This document shows positions 16,816 through 25,464 of a stretch of DNA of 64,000 nt, piece by piece. The first letter of the stretch is position 1; every line of letters begins with the position of its first letter. A program made the position numbers and the translations under genes. Source of the DNA: Pseudomonas sp. NFACC02 (GTDB taxonomy: Bacteria > Pseudomonadota > Gammaproteobacteria > Pseudomonadales > Pseudomonadaceae); the NCBI RefSeq assembly GCF_900110765.1, contig NZ_FOEO01000006.1:62001-126000 (forward strand), in the 5' to 3' direction. The notes beneath the pieces were generated by a model that worked only from the letters and a program-made list of their open reading frames with translations, did no database searches and was not told the DNA's origin.

Positions 16816-18234
16816 ATGGCCCTTGCCAACAATCCTTTACTTGCGGCTCTGACGGCTGCCAAAGCCCAGAAGGCCAGTGCCAGCACTTCGGTAAAGGCGC
16901 CTGACCCCGTCAAGGACAAGACTTCCAGCTTCTCAACCGTCTTCGCCAAACAGGCGGCGCCCAAGCCCTCCAGCGTCGACGACTCGCCGGCCAGGCCGGT
17001 GAGCGCCAAGAGTTCGGCAGTCGACAAGAAGGACAGTGTCAGTCATCCGTCTGCCGCTCCCGACAAAACCGTTGCCGATAGCGGCAATGGCTTGCCTGCC
17101 AAAACGGTCAACGGGAAATCCGACAGCAGCGCCGGCAACGGTGCCAGCGACGATGACGACGATGACATCAAAGACGACACCACGAGCACGGCGGACGCTT
17201 CCACTGACGCGACACTGGCTGACACGCCGGTTACCGACCCGACACTGGTCGTGACCCCGCCTGTTCAGGAGCCGGCCCCACAGGTTGTGGACCCCCAAAT
17301 CGTGGATCCCGCGACGCTGCTGTCCAACAGTGGCGCACCGGTTGTGCCGCCGCCCGTGGTCCAGGCGCCGACTGACGCCACCGACGACACCTTCGACCCG
17401 TCGGCTGACCCGTTGGAAGGGTTGACGGCTGTGCAGGTCGCGCTGGAAAACAAGGCGCAACAGAACACTCAGGCGACGGGTCACTCCGCCGAGGCGGGCA
17501 AGACGTCCGGCAAGCAGGACCCGAACGCCGATCCGGCGCAGTTGCTGGCCGGGAGCCTCGCGGCAGCAGGTGACCAAGCGGTTGACAAGGACGCCACCGA
17601 GGGCGGCGGCGACAAGGCATTCAGCGGGTTGCTCGCTGACGGCTTGAAAGACGTGAAGGGGGCGAGCAGCGACACGCGCGTGGATAATTTTGCTGAACGT
17701 CTGGCAGCGCTCTCCCAGGCCGCTCAGACCAAGACCAATGCCGCCCCCCCTGCGCCGTTGATGAACCAGCCCTTGGCAATGAATCAGGGCGGCTGGACGG
17801 AGGGCGTGGTCAACCGCGTGATGTACCTCTCCAGTCAGAACCTCAAGCAGGCGGATATTCAACTGGAACCGGCGGAGTTGGGGCGCCTCGACATTCGCGT
17901 CAATATGGCGGCGGACCAGCAAACCCAAGTGACGTTCATGAGCGCCCACGTCGGTGTGCGTGAGGCGCTGGAAAGCCAGATGTCACGTTTGCGTGACTCC
18001 TTTGCCCAGCAGGGCATGGGTCAGGTCGATGTCAATGTGTCGGATCAGTCCCGCAACATGCAGCAGCAGGCGCAGCAACAGTCCGGTGGCGACGCCCAAC
18101 GCGGCAACGGCACCGGTCGGTCCAATGGCGGCAGCGATCTGATCGCGGACGGCGCACCGGTCGATGCGGCCACTGCGGCAGCCAGTGCGCCGTTGACGGT
18201 GGTGGGTTCCAGCGCGGTCGATTATTACGCCTGA
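16816..18234 (+). CDS. fliK: Flagellar hook-length control protein FliK
   Basis: This 472-residue protein has a long, low-complexity N-terminal ruler region rich in Ala, Asp, Pro, Thr and Lys, with an Asp run near residue 114. The FliK C-terminal domain is about 325-420 (LKQADIQLEPAELGRLDIRV, QTQVTFMSAHVGVREALESQ) and is followed by a Gln/Gly-rich tail. FliK is secreted during hook growth and makes FlhB switch from hook to filament substrates. A second protein with the same C-terminal fold is encoded at 41095-42723. A GGAG ribosome-binding site (16806-16809) precedes the start. Confidence 0.93.
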   Translation: MALANNPLLAALTAAKAQKASASTSVKAPDPVKDKTSSFSTVFAKQAAPKPSSVDDSPARPVSAKSSAVDKKDSVSHPSAAPDKTVADSGNGLPAKTVNGKSDSSAGNGASDDDDDDIKDDTTSTADASTDATLADTPVTDPTLVVTPPVQEPAPQVVDPQIVDPATLLSNSGAPVVPPPVVQAPTDATDDTFDPSADPLEGLTAVQVALENKAQQNTQATGHSAEAGKTSGKQDPNADPAQLLAGSLAAAGDQAVDKDATEGGGDKAFSGLLADGLKDVKGASSDTRVDNFAERLAALSQAAQTKTNAAPPAPLMNQPLAMNQGGWTEGVVNRVMYLSSQNLKQADIQLEPAELGRLDIRVNMAADQQTQVTFMSAHVGVREALESQMSRLRDSFAQQGMGQVDVNVSDQSRNMQQQAQQQSGGDAQRGNGTGRSNGGSDLIADGAPVDAATAAASAPLTVVGSSAVDYYA

Positions 18235-18249
18235 TCCTGCGTGTCATAA

Positions 18250-18342
18250 CTGTGGGAGCGCGCTTGCTCGCGAAGGCTAAAGGTCCGGCACTGGAGAATT
18301 GTCCGCCGGGCCCCCGTTTTCGCGAGCAAGCTCGCTCCCTCA
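18250..18342. repeat. REP pair between fliK and fliL
   Basis: CTGTGGGAGCGCGCTTGCTC at 18250 is matched in inverse by TTTTCGCGAGCAAGCTCGCT about 65 bases further on. Imperfect arms surround a GC-rich centre. It lies between the fliK stop and the fliL promoter. Confidence 0.85.
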
Positions 18343-18422
18343 GGTCGTTTCATGGCCTATGACGGGCGCCGTCGGTCCATCGACTTCGAATCGAAAGCTT
18401 CAAACTCCGCTTGCGCCAACTC

Positions 18423-18438
18423 TGGCACAACCCTTGCT
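18423..18438 (+). promoter_or_regulatory. Sigma-54 promoter of the fliL operon
   Basis: TGGCAC-AACCC-TTGCT is a consensus -24/-12 element, 52 bases before fliL. It should drive fliLMNOPQR-flhB. Confidence 0.92.
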
Positions 18439-18489
18439 CTTCCTCTGTCACGCAACCCTGAACCCCTTGGATAGTGACGGATTATTGGC

Positions 18490-18993
18490 ATGGCGAAGAG
18501 CGACGACGCAGTTAAAGACCCCGCGAAAAAAGGCAAGCTAAAGGTCATCATTCTCATCGTGGTGGGCTTGTTGCTGGCGATCGGTCTGTCGGTCGGCGCC
18601 ACATGGTTCATCATGCACAAAGCCGAGAGCAAGCCTGACCCTGCCGCCGCCGCCGAGGCCGCGAACGTCAAGAAGGAAGCGATCTTCGAACCGCTGACGC
18701 CGCCCTTTGTCGTTAACTACAACGTCAATGGCCGTCAGCGTTACATGCAGGTCAGCATTACTTTGCTGGCTCGTGATCATGCGGATCTCGAAGCGTTGAA
18801 AGTTCACATGCCGGTCATTCGCAACAACCTGGTCATGATGTTCTCCGGTCAGCCGTTCGACACCCTCACGACCCCGGTCGGTATGGAGATGCTGCGCCAG
18901 AAAGCCGCTGCCGTCGTGCAGGAAGTCGGCCAGAAGGAGCTGAACAAAAGCGTCATCGAACAGGTACTTTTCACTAACTACGTATTGCAGTAG
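18490..18993 (+). CDS. fliL: Flagellar basal body-associated protein FliL
   Basis: This 167-residue protein has a short Lys/Asp-rich cytoplasmic N-terminus, one membrane helix (about 17-40, VIILIVVGLLLAIGLSVGA) and a periplasmic stomatin-like domain (LTPPFVVNYNVNGRQRYMQ and following). FliL rings surround the stator units and increase torque and stability. It starts the second export and switch operon behind the 18423 promoter; fliM follows after nine bases. Confidence 0.94.
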   Translation: MAKSDDAVKDPAKKGKLKVIILIVVGLLLAIGLSVGATWFIMHKAESKPDPAAAAEAANVKKEAIFEPLTPPFVVNYNVNGRQRYMQVSITLLARDHADLEALKVHMPVIRNNLVMMFSGQPFDTLTTPVGMEMLRQKAAAVVQEVGQKELNKSVIEQVLFTNYVLQ

Positions 18994-19002
18994 GACCACG
19001 AC

Positions 19003-19971
19003 ATGGCCGTGCAAGACCTGCTGTCCCAGGATGAAATCGACGCGCTGTTGCATGGCGTGGACGATGGTCTGGTGCAGACCGAAAGCGTCATCGAACCTGG
19101 CAGCGTCAAGAGTTACGACCTGACCAGCCAGGACCGCATCGTCCGCGGACGCATGCCGACCCTGGAAATGATCAACGAGCGTTTCGCGCGCTACACGCGC
19201 ATCAGCATGTTCAACCTGCTGCGTCGCTCCGCCGACGTTGCAGTGGGCGGTGTGCAGGTAATGAAGTTCGGGGAATACGTGCACTCGCTGTACGTGCCGA
19301 CCAGCCTGAACCTGGTGAAGATCAAACCGTTGCGCGGCACCGCACTGTTCATCCTGGACGCCAAGCTGGTGTTCAAGCTGGTGGATAACTTTTTCGGAGG
19401 CGACGGCCGCCACGCCAAGATCGAAGGCCGTGAGTTCACGCCGACCGAGTTGCGGGTGGTGCGCATCGTCCTCGATCAGGCGTTCATCGACCTGAAAGAA
19501 GCCTGGCAGGCGATCATGGAGGTCAATTTCGAGTACATCAACTCCGAAGTGAACCCGGCCATGGCCAACATCGTCGGCCCGAGTGAAGCGATCGTGGTAT
19601 CGACCTTCCACATCGAACTCGACGGCGGTGGCGGCGATCTGCACGTGACCATGCCGTATTCGATGATCGAGCCGGTGCGCGAAATGCTCGACGCCGGTTT
19701 CCAGTCGGATCTGGACGATCAGGACGAGCGCTGGGTCAACGCATTGAAACAGGACGTGCTCGACGTATCGGTGCCGATGAGTGCCACGGTCGCCCGTCGT
19801 CAGCTGAAATTGCGCGATGTACTGCACATGCAGCCCGGCGATGTGATTCCGGTGGAGCTCCCGGAACATCTGGTGATGCGTGCCAATGGGGTGCCAACGT
19901 TCAAGGTCAAACTGGGTTCGCACAAGGGTAATCTCGCCCTGCAAGTGATCGAACCGGTAGAACGCCGCTGA
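19003..19971 (+). CDS. fliM: Flagellar motor switch protein FliM
   Basis: This 322-residue protein starts with the CheY-P binding peptide LSQDEIDALLHG, followed by the CheC-like middle domain that binds FliG and a C-terminal SpoA domain. It makes up most of the C-ring wall and converts CheY-P binding into a change of rotation. Its N-terminal peptide resembles four repeats found in the CheA of the same locus. A good spacing to fliL and the 75-base gap before fliN suggest a single operon. Confidence 0.97.
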   Translation: MAVQDLLSQDEIDALLHGVDDGLVQTESVIEPGSVKSYDLTSQDRIVRGRMPTLEMINERFARYTRISMFNLLRRSADVAVGGVQVMKFGEYVHSLYVPTSLNLVKIKPLRGTALFILDAKLVFKLVDNFFGGDGRHAKIEGREFTPTELRVVRIVLDQAFIDLKEAWQAIMEVNFEYINSEVNPAMANIVGPSEAIVVSTFHIELDGGGGDLHVTMPYSMIEPVREMLDAGFQSDLDDQDERWVNALKQDVLDVSVPMSATVARRQLKLRDVLHMQPGDVIPVELPEHLVMRANGVPTFKVKLGSHKGNLALQVIEPVERR

Positions 19972-20046
19972 CGATTTGTCGTCAAGGTCAGAACGAACGG
20001 TTAAACGATTTGCTGTTTCAACGAATATTGCTCGCCGAGGACAACC

Positions 20047-20511
20047 ATGGCTGATGAAAACGAAATGAACTCCACAGACGACCAGGCACTGGCCGACGAG
20101 TGGGCTGCTGCCTTGGGTGAAGCGGGAGAGGGTGGTCAGGCGGATATCGACGCGCTCCTGGCCGCCGACGCTGGCCATTCGTCCTCCAACCGACTGGCGA
20201 TGGAAGAGTTCGGCAGCATGCCGAAGAACAACGCCCCGGTGACCCTGGACGGCCCGAATCTGGACGTGATCCTCGACATTCCGGTGTCGATTTCCATGGA
20301 AGTGGGCAGCACCGACATCAACATCCGCAACTTGCTGCAACTCAACCAGGGTTCGGTGATCGAGCTGGACCGTCTGGCCGGTGAGCCGCTCGACGTGCTG
20401 GTCAACGGTACGTTGATCGCCCACGGTGAAGTGGTGGTGGTGAACGAAAAGTTCGGTATTCGCCTGACCGATGTGATCAGCCCAAGCGAACGCATCAAGA
20501 AGCTGCGCTAA
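20047..20511 (+). CDS. fliN: Flagellar motor switch protein FliN
   Basis: This 154-residue protein has an acidic N-terminal extension and a C-terminal SpoA domain (about 75-150; LDVILDIPVSISMEVGSTDI, LVNGTLIAHGEVVVVNEKFG). FliN forms the lower rim of the C-ring, binds FliH and brings export complexes to the gate. A GAGGACAACC ribosome-binding site precedes the ATG. fliO starts immediately after the stop. Confidence 0.96.
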   Translation: MADENEMNSTDDQALADEWAAALGEAGEGGQADIDALLAADAGHSSSNRLAMEEFGSMPKNNAPVTLDGPNLDVILDIPVSISMEVGSTDINIRNLLQLNQGSVIELDRLAGEPLDVLVNGTLIAHGEVVVVNEKFGIRLTDVISPSERIKKLR

Positions 20512-21072
20512 GTGGGCGGTTTTCTTGTGAAGGGGCTAAGGGCGCTAACAGGCGTGTCGTTGCTGGCGGTTTCATGGGCCGTCATGGCAGCTGATTCCGC
20601 AGCCCCCGCTGCAAGCGCGCCTGCCGCTGCGCCAGTGGCTGTGCCGCCCGCGTCGAGTGCGCTGAGCAGCGGGGTGGGCAGTCAGTTGTTGCAGCTGGTG
20701 CTCGGCCTGTTGTTGGTGGTCGGTCTGATTTTCGTCCTGGCCTGGCTGATGCGGCGGGTGCAGCGCGCAGGCCCGGCAGGCAATCAGGTGATTGAACTGG
20801 TGGGGTCACGCGCACTCGGTCCGCGCGACCGGCTGGTGCTGGTTCAGGTGGGCAACGAGCAGGTATTGCTGGGTGTTTCGCCGGGCAGTATCACGGCGCT
20901 GCACGTGATGAACGAGCCGGTCATCGTGCCCGAGACGCAGAACACGACGCCCGAATTCGCCCGGCGTCTCATGGAGGCGCTGGGGAACAAGGGTATGGCA
21001 GCGCCACGGGTCGACAAGACGCGTGCAGACACAGACGGTTCCGGCCACTCCGGTGAGAAGGATAAGAACTGA
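20512..21072 (+). CDS. fliO: Flagellar export gate assembly protein FliO
   Basis: This is a protein of about 186 residues with an N-terminal hydrophobic signal-like segment, an Ala/Pro linker, one strong membrane helix ([20 protein letters not shown]) and a cytoplasmic FliO domain ([20 protein letters not shown]). FliO promotes correct assembly of the FliP pentamer. The start is uncertain: GTG 20512 directly follows the fliN stop, and an in-frame GTG at 20527 gives a protein five residues shorter. The gene overlaps fliP by one base. Confidence 0.9.
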   Translation: MGGFLVKGLRALTGVSLLAVSWAVMAADSAAPAASAPAAAPVAVPPASSALSSGVGSQLLQLVLGLLLVVGLIFVLAWLMRRVQRAGPAGNQVIELVGSRALGPRDRLVLVQVGNEQVLLGVSPGSITALHVMNEPVIVPETQNTTPEFARRLMEALGNKGMAAPRVDKTRADTDGSGHSGEKDKN

Positions 21073-21815
21073 TGCGCATTGTATTGACGCTGCTGTTGCT
21101 GCTGGCAGCGCCACTGGCGTTCGGTGCAGACCCGTTGTCGATCCCGGCGATCACGCTGGGCACGGGCGCCAATGGTCAGCAGGAGTATTCGGTCAGCCTG
21201 CAAATCCTGCTGATCATGACCGCGCTGAGCTTCATCCCGGCGTTCGTGATGCTGATGACCAGCTTCACCCGGATCATTATCGTGTTCTCGATCCTGCGTC
21301 AGGCCCTGGGCTTGCAGCAGACGCCCTCGAACCAGATTCTCACCGGCATGGCGCTCTTTCTGACGCTGTTCATCATGGCGCCGGTGTTCGACCGGGTGAA
21401 TAACGACGCATTGCAGCCCTATCTGGCTGAAAAACTCAGCGCGCAGGACGCGGTGGCCAAGGCCGAAGTGCCGATCAAGGACTTCATGCTGGCGCAGACA
21501 CGCTCCAGTGACCTGGACCTGTTCATGCGACTGTCCAAGCGCACTGACATTCCAACGCCCGATGCCGCGCCGCTGACGATCATCGTTCCGGCCTTCGTGA
21601 CCTCGGAATTGAAGACCGCGTTTCAGATCGGTTTCATGATTTTCATCCCGTTTCTGATCATCGACCTGGTGGTCGCCAGCGTGCTCATGGCCATGGGGAT
21701 GATGATGCTGTCACCGCTGATCATTTCGCTGCCGTTCAAAATCATGCTGTTCGTGCTGGTGGATGGCTGGGCGTTGATCATTGGTACGCTGGCCGGCAGC
21801 TTTGGTGGCGTATGA
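21072..21815 (+). CDS. fliP: Flagellar export gate protein FliP
   Basis: This 247-residue membrane protein has a cleavable signal peptide (about 1-20, ending AAPLAFGA), followed by the conserved FliP signature [20 protein letters not shown] and a C-terminal helix block ([20 protein letters not shown]). Five FliP subunits plus FliR and FliQ make the core of the export channel. It begins on the last base of the fliO stop and is followed by fliQ after 25 bases. Confidence 0.97.
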   Translation: MRIVLTLLLLLAAPLAFGADPLSIPAITLGTGANGQQEYSVSLQILLIMTALSFIPAFVMLMTSFTRIIIVFSILRQALGLQQTPSNQILTGMALFLTLFIMAPVFDRVNNDALQPYLAEKLSAQDAVAKAEVPIKDFMLAQTRSSDLDLFMRLSKRTDIPTPDAAPLTIIVPAFVTSELKTAFQIGFMIFIPFLIIDLVVASVLMAMGMMMLSPLIISLPFKIMLFVLVDGWALIIGTLAGSFGGV

Positions 21816-21840
21816 GCCCGTTTGAAGAGGAGTGCGCCGC

Positions 21841-22110
21841 ATGACCCCTGAAGTGGCTGTGGACCTGTTTCGCGAAGCGCTATGGCTGACCACCACCATG
21901 GTGGCAATTCTTGTGGTACCCAGTCTCATCGTCGGCCTGATCGTGTCGATGTTTCAGGCGGCGACCCAGATCAACGAACAGACGTTGAGCTTCCTGCCAC
22001 GGCTGCTGGTGATGCTGGTCACCTTGATCGTTGTGGGTCCATGGCTGGTGCGGACCTTCATGGAATACATCATTTCGCTGTACACCAGCATTCCCCAAGT
22101 GATCGGCTGA
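21841..22110 (+). CDS. fliQ: Flagellar export gate protein FliQ
   Basis: This 89-residue, two-helix membrane protein has exactly the usual FliQ length. The segments are MVAILVVPSLIVGLIVSMFQ and LLVMLVTLIVVGPWLVRTFM, with the family motif AATQINEQTLSFLPR between them. ATG 21841 is preceded by GAAGAGGAG. An in-frame GTG nine bases upstream is less likely because it overlaps the ribosome-binding site. Four FliQ subunits seal the outside of the FliP-FliR channel. Confidence 0.96.
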   Translation: MTPEVAVDLFREALWLTTTMVAILVVPSLIVGLIVSMFQAATQINEQTLSFLPRLLVMLVTLIVVGPWLVRTFMEYIISLYTSIPQVIG

Positions 22111-22116
22111 CCCTCG

Positions 22117-22902
22117 ATGGAACCTGTGCTGGCGCTGACCGACACGCAGATCAGCACCTGGGTCGCGGCCTTCATGTTGCCGCTGTTTCGCATCGCGGCG
22201 GTGCTGATGACCATGCCGATCTTTGGCACGACGCTGGTCCCGACGCGCGTGCGCCTCTACCTTTCCCTGGCGATTACCGTGGTGGTCGCACCCAGCCTGC
22301 CGCCCATGCCGTCGGTTCATGCGCTGGACCTCAGCGCGCTCTTGTTGATCGCCGAGCAGATCATCATCGGTGCCGCGTTGGGGTTATCGCTGCAGTTGTT
22401 CTTCCAGGCGTTCGTGATCGCCGGCCAGATCATCGCGCTCCAGATGGGCATGGGTTTCGCGTCCATGGTTGATCCGGTCAACGGCGTGTCCGTGGCGGTC
22501 ATCGGGCAGTTCTTCACCATGCTGGTGACGCTGCTGTTTCTGGCGATGAATGGCCATCTGGTGGTGTTCGAGGTGTTGATCGAGAGCTTTACGACATTGC
22601 CGGTTGGAGACGGGTTGGTAGTGGCCAATTTCTGGGAACTGGTTCTGCGGCTGGGCTGGGTACTCGGCGCTGCCTTGGTCCTGGTGTTGCCGGCCATTAC
22701 GGCGCTGCTGGTGGTCAACATCGCCATGGGCGTGATGACACGGGCGGCGCCGCAGTTGAACATCTTCTCCATCGGTTTCCCGCTGACGCTGGTGCTGGGC
22801 ATGGGTATTCTGTGGATCACGCTCGGCGACATTCTCAATCAGTATCAACCGCTGGCGGTCGACGCTTTGCAGTTGCTCAAGGAAATGGTCAAGGCGCGCT
22901 AA
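22117..22902 (+). CDS. fliR: Flagellar export gate protein FliR
   Basis: This 261-residue protein has about six hydrophobic segments. Family motifs include MPIFGTTLVPTRVRLYLSLA near the N-terminus and LQMGMGFASMVDPVNGVSVA in the middle. One FliR subunit completes the FliP5-FliR1 channel and contacts FlhB. It lies six bases after fliQ and one base before flhB. Confidence 0.96.
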   Translation: MEPVLALTDTQISTWVAAFMLPLFRIAAVLMTMPIFGTTLVPTRVRLYLSLAITVVVAPSLPPMPSVHALDLSALLLIAEQIIIGAALGLSLQLFFQAFVIAGQIIALQMGMGFASMVDPVNGVSVAVIGQFFTMLVTLLFLAMNGHLVVFEVLIESFTTLPVGDGLVVANFWELVLRLGWVLGAALVLVLPAITALLVVNIAMGVMTRAAPQLNIFSIGFPLTLVLGMGILWITLGDILNQYQPLAVDALQLLKEMVKAR

Positions 22903-22903
22903 C

Positions 22904-24043
22904 ATGGCTGAAAGCGAGAGCGGTCAAGACAAAACAGAAGACCCCACGGACAAGCGAAAGAAAGAGTCCCGGGAAAAGGGCGAGATCGCCCGCTCCAAAG
23001 AACTCAATACCGTCATCGTCATGATCGTCGGCGCTGCGGGTCTGCTGGCCTTTGGCGGCTCGATGGCTGAGATGATGATGCAGTTGATGCGCGACAACTT
23101 CACCATTTCTCGCGCGGCGTTGATGGATGAACGCAGCATGGGACTGATGCTGCTGATCTCCGGCAAGGCAGCTTTGCTGTCGGTCCAGCCGTTGCTGGTG
23201 GCGCTGACCATTGCCGCGCTCGTCGGCCCGATTTCCCTGGGCGGATGGCTCTTCGCGGCCGGGTCGATGGCGCCCAAGTTCAGCCGTTTGAACCCCGCAG
23301 CCGGCCTCAAGCGCATGGTGTCGCCCAAGGCATTGATCGAGCTGCTCAAGTCGCTGGCCAAGTTTTTCATCGTGCTGGTGGTGGCACTCGTGGTGCTGTC
23401 CAAAGACAAGGCCGATTTGCTGGCCATTGCCCACGAGCCCCTGGAAATGGCGATGATCCACAGCCTGCAACTGGTGGGCTGGAGCACATTGTGGATGGCG
23501 TTCGGCTTGCTGATCATCGCGGCAGTGGACGTGCCGGTGCAGTTGTGGGAGGCGCACAAGAAGCTGCTGATGACCAAGCAGGAAGTGCGCGACGAGCACA
23601 AGGACAGTGAAGGGCGGCCGGAGGTCAAGCAGCGGATTCGTCAGTTGCAGCGCGAGATGTCGCAGCGGCGGATGATGTCGGCGATTCCCGAAGCCGATGT
23701 CGTCATCACCAACCCGACTCACTATGCCGTGGCGCTCAAGTACGACCAGGACAAGGGCGGGGCGCCGGTGCTGCTGGCCAAGGGCAGTGATTTCATGGCG
23801 CTGAAGATTCGCGAGATTGCAGCGCAGCATCAGATCCTGTTGCTGGAATCGCCTGCGTTGGCGCGTTCGATCTATTACAGCACGGAGCTTGAGCAGGAGA
23901 TCCCGGCGGGGTTGTACCTGGCGGTGGCTCAGGTGTTGGCGTATGTGTACCAGATCCGGCAGTTTCGGCAGGGACGTGGCAAGCGGCCTGATCCTTTGCG
24001 GGATGATTTGCCGATTCCGCCGGATTTGAGGCGGGATTCGTAA
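22904..24043 (+). CDS. flhB: Flagellar export switch protein FlhB
   Basis: This 379-residue protein has four membrane segments (about 33-260) and a cytoplasmic C-terminal domain with the autocleavage motif NPTH (270-273; VVITNPTHYAVALKY). Self-cleavage after Asn270 allows FlhB to change substrate specificity when FliK signals that the hook is complete. A Lys/Glu-rich N-terminus (DPTDKRKKESREKGEIARS) is the usual family start. The C-terminal domain is clearly related to the small gene at 40778-41095. The operon ends here and a 1.4-kb repeat region follows. Confidence 0.97.
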   Translation: MAESESGQDKTEDPTDKRKKESREKGEIARSKELNTVIVMIVGAAGLLAFGGSMAEMMMQLMRDNFTISRAALMDERSMGLMLLISGKAALLSVQPLLVALTIAALVGPISLGGWLFAAGSMAPKFSRLNPAAGLKRMVSPKALIELLKSLAKFFIVLVVALVVLSKDKADLLAIAHEPLEMAMIHSLQLVGWSTLWMAFGLLIIAAVDVPVQLWEAHKKLLMTKQEVRDEHKDSEGRPEVKQRIRQLQREMSQRRMMSAIPEADVVITNPTHYAVALKYDQDKGGAPVLLAKGSDFMALKIREIAAQHQILLLESPALARSIYYSTELEQEIPAGLYLAVAQVLAYVYQIRQFRQGRGKRPDPLRDDLPIPPDLRRDS

Positions 24044-24425
24044 CGGGCGCTTGAGGCTTGTGGTTTGTGGCTTGAGATCAAGATCAACGGCGGTTCGTCC
24101 TGACGGCCGAACTGTTTCGCCTTCGGCGAGTTACTTGAAAAGACACCAAGTAATCAAGTGTCTGAACTCATGGTTGGGCTTCTCCTTCGTCGAAGTACCC
24201 TCACTCCGGCGACGCTTCGTGGTCCCGCGCCGAACGGGCATCCATGCCCTGACGGCGCTCTCGCGGCATCCATGCCGCTCGACCCACTCCGCATCGCCTG
24301 CGTTCGGCCTGCACCCAAGTCGCGTTTGGTGGCGTATGGACTAACGCGCACACGAGCAACCGGGCTGGAGCTAACGCTCATCGCTTTTTGATTCATGCAT
24401 TCAACGTCCGCACGTCACCCTAACT

Positions 24426-24557
24426 GTAGGAGCGTGGCTTGTCCCGCGATCTGCCGGGAACCGGCAGCAAAGCCGGTGCACGCGGAGTGTCAGGCATAAC
24501 CGAGTTGCCTGATTTTGCTGCCGCTGCGCGCCAGATCGCGGGCAAGCGCGCTCCTAC
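24426..24557. repeat. REP pair, degenerate right arm
   Basis: GTAGGAGCGTGGCTTGTCCC at 24426 is paired with a diverged inverse arm CAGATCGCGGGCAAGCGCGC ending 24557. A further lone right arm of the same family, ending GCCACGCTCCTAC, follows at about 24655-24684. Confidence 0.8.
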
Positions 24558-24720
24558 AAGGAATGCGTCAGCCTGACGTTTCGACCGGCAGCAAGACCTG
24601 CGCATGCGGTGTGCCAGGCAGGACCGAGTCGCCTGATTTTGCTACCGCTGCGCGGCAGATCGCGGGACAAGCCACGCTCCTACGGGATTCCCGTCATCTG
24701 ATGCTTTTTGATTTTGCTTT

Positions 24721-24828
24721 GATCGTTCCCACGCTCCGCGTGGTAACGCAGCGATCGACGCTCTGCGTCAACGTAGATGCGGAGCGTCTTGGGGGGGGCA
24801 CATTCCCATGCAGAGCGTGGTGACAATC
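24721..24828. repeat. REP-like repeat of the GATCGTTCCCACGCTCC family
   Basis: The left arm GATCGTTCCCACGCTCCGCG matches the one at 50701. The right arm is degenerate (CCATGCAGAGCGTGG), with a run of eight G residues inside, so this copy looks decayed. Confidence 0.75.
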
Positions 24829-24862
24829 TGGACCATTAAGCGTCCGCACGCCACCCTCAACT

Positions 24863-24996
24863 GTAGGAGCGTGGCTTGTCCCGCGATCTGCCGGGAACCG
24901 GCAGCAAAGCCGGTGCATGCGGAGTGTCAGGCATAACCGGGTCGTCTGATTTTGCTGCCGCTGCGCGGCAGATCGCGGGACAAGCCACGCTCCTAC
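24863..24996. repeat. REP pair, intact arms
   Basis: GTAGGAGCGTGGCTTGTCCC at 24863 is matched in inverse by the arm that ends GCCACGCTCCTAC at 24996. It is nearly identical to the pair at 13660-13793, including the GGAACCGGCAGCAA spacer start. Confidence 0.88.
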
Positions 24997-25387
24997 AGGG
25001 ACTGCGTCAGCCTGATATTTCTGCTGGTGCTCATGCGTTTGCCTTTGATCTTTATACCGAGAACGTTCAGACGCCGCAAAACGCGACTTGGGTGCAGGCT
25101 GAACGTAGGCGATGCGGAGTGGGTCGAGCGGCATGGATGCCGCGAGAGCGCCGTCAGGACATGGATGTCCGTTCGGCGCGGGCCCACGGAGCGTCGCCGG
25201 AGCGAAGGAACCCGACGAAGTCGGGCCTAACCGGGAGCTTGACCCTTGGTTACATGGGGTCTTTTCAAGTAACTCGCCGAAGGCGAAACATCGGCCGTTA
25301 GGCCGAGCCCTTTAGGCATACACAAAGTGCCAACCACCCCACAAATCCCATACTGGCACCTTGCTATTTTCAACCCGTTCCAAGAGT

Positions 25388-25403
25388 TGGACAGGTTTTT
25401 GCA
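25388..25403 (+). promoter_or_regulatory. Sigma-54 promoter of flhA
   Basis: TGGACA-GGTTT-TTGCA has GG/GC spaced by ten and lies 62 bases before the flhA start, downstream of the composite repeat. It departs from consensus in the -24 box (TGGACA for TGGCAC). Confidence 0.75.
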
Positions 25404-25464
25404 ATACCTGCATTACAACGCCTCTGGCGTCAAAAGTTTGATTTAACGCGCAGGTACAGAATCG

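Larger units (their letters stand above)
24095..25305. repeat. Composite inverted-repeat element between flhB and flhA
   Basis: The gap 24044-25464 has no supported gene. Its left arm (24095-24345) contains TTTCGCCTTCGGCGAGTTAC and the CGGCATCCATGCCGCTCGAC region. The right arm (25065-25305) carries the same sequences in reverse complement, so the ends form a long imperfect inverted repeat of some 200-250 bases. The middle is filled with at least three REP structures. It is homologous to 13408-14130, including the CTGGAGCTAACGCTC segment near the left REP, but is longer. Any ORFs here simply read through the repeats. Confidence 0.85.

Noticed and set aside
18538..20424. Long open frame on the minus strand (628 codons) opposite fliL-fliM-fliN
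   Set aside because: It mirrors the codon pattern of three well-supported genes on the plus strand, has a His/Arg/Gln-rich nonsense composition and no ribosome-binding site.
24876..25301. 141-codon ORF between flhB and flhA
   Set aside because: Repeat-derived; it shares its start and end sequence with the ORF at 13673.
24044..25464. CRISPR-like array in the repeat-rich gap
   Set aside because: Repeats are inverted, unequal in length and irregularly spaced, with no cas genes; they are REP elements and composite arms.
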